From Ascochyta rabiei (Eukaryota > Ascomycota > Dothideomycetes > Pleosporales > Didymellaceae), in NCBI RefSeq assembly GCF_004011695.2, contig NC_082425.1:248001-312000 (forward strand): 64,000 nt of DNA, written 5' to 3'. Shown piece after piece: positions 63,601 to 64,000 of the stretch. Below the pieces are notes generated by a model that was given only the letters and a program-made list of their open reading frames with translations, ran no database searches and was not told the origin of the DNA. Each line of letters opens with the position of its first letter. The stretch's first letter is position 1. The translations under genes and the position numbers were made by a program.

Positions 63601-64000
63601 CCACCACCGCCTCCTCAAGCACCACCTCACCAGCACGCACCTCCGCCGCTACCTCAAGATCGAGCGCCGCCACCGCCGCCACCACATGCTCCGCCTCCAA
63701 CACATGCCCCTCCTCTACCGCAAGTACCGCCCCCTCAGGAGCGCGCCACCTTCCCACAACCCACGGAAGCTCAACCTCGTTCATCAATCAGCGCCAGAAA
63801 ATCTCTGGACGTGGGCCGCACATTGCAAAGTCGAGTGTCTATGGATCAGCAGCGCCCTCAGCTCAGTCAAGACTTCATGGCCAGCGACATTGACCTAGGT
63901 GCTTCGAGTCATTGGTGGACTCAGCCGAAGACGCTCCCACCATCGCTGCAAGCTCGCAAGGATGTGCTCGTCGACCTGCAAGAGTCGCAGTCAGGCGGTG
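60664..64000 (+). CDS. BBC1: Bbc1/Mti1-like SH3 actin-patch protein, 3'-partial
   Basis: Adaptor of cortical actin patches that in yeast binds type-I myosin and restrains Las17-Arp2/3 activity. Start at the ATG at 60664 (ACCATGT). SH3 domain at residues 1-62 (KAVYDYASPHDDDLSF, ADWYVGEY, GLFPRNFVERYEP). A Pro/Glu-rich linker follows with KSNAFRDRIAAFNQPAA, a KLSLKERIALLQKQQQEQAERAA helix, a highly acidic tract, and RKLELRERMAKMSGGMGMPGMFGG. Model: exons 60664-62425, 62640-62702 and 62756 onwards; the last part is strongly Pro-rich (PPPP and PLPP SH3 ligands), and the visible end SSHWWTQPKTLPPSLQ starts the conserved C-terminal Bbc1 domain. The first intron as drawn (214 bp) is long for this window; part of it may be exonic. 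The gene runs off the window. Confidence 0.87.

Overview
The window is nuclear DNA from a filamentous ascomycete (Pezizomycotina). Genes carry short GT-AG introns of about 45-70 bp, often with a CTAAC/CTGAC-like branch point. The gene set is typically fungal: Hos3-type deacetylase, Pth11/SAT4-like rhodopsin-fold membrane protein, DHA1-type MFS transporter, Bbc1-like SH3 protein and Mrp51. Protein flavour suggests Dothideomycetes, but that is an impression and not demonstrated. No rRNA, tRNA, CRISPR array or viral sequence was recognised.

Layout. 0-19 kb is a dense block: partial Lon/PIM1, a Hos3-like histone deacetylase, a three-exon multi-pass membrane protein, a truncated alpha/beta-hydrolase remnant, a calcineurin-fold protein whose metal ligands are mostly lost, an SDR oxidoreductase, a rhodopsin-like seven-TM protein, EMC4, and an AP-2-type beta-adaptin with a repeat-filled intron and a duplicated 3' end. 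19-22 kb holds an orphan charged protein and a double GFA-domain protein. 22-25.8 kb shows no gene I can support.

25.8-32.4 kb is the most interesting stretch. Four related loci (three open, one broken by two in-frame stops) share a phase-1 intron 17-18 codons after a conserved Cys, then a conserved His and an Asp-Pro-Thr-x-x-Gln-Tyr type motif. This Cys/His/Asp layout resembles the transglutaminase/papain-like fold. I do not recognise the family.

34.7-49.7 kb has an MFS transporter, a MITE-like AT-rich element with terminal inverted repeats, an M28 aminopeptidase, a CAX-type cation/proton exchanger, ribosomal protein eS17, a 99-residue single-pass protein with a six-base first coding exon, a membrane/coiled-coil protein, an FAD monooxygenase and an unknown protein. 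51.4-53.2 kb holds a conserved fungal protein of unknown function. 53.2-56.5 kb is a gene-free stretch rich in tandem repeats. 56.5-64 kb has mitoribosomal Mrp51, an Rtr1/RPAP2-type CTD phosphatase and the start of a Bbc1-like actin-patch SH3 protein that runs off the window.

The genes are mostly independent housekeeping and accessory genes, not a pathway cluster. Divergent pairs with short shared promoters are EMC4/AP-2 beta, the 20.26-kb orphan/GFA gene, the two complete triad genes at 30.4 and 31.3 kb, and RTR1/BBC1. Splice sites were called by eye from reading-frame continuity and family similarity. No alignment or database search was run.
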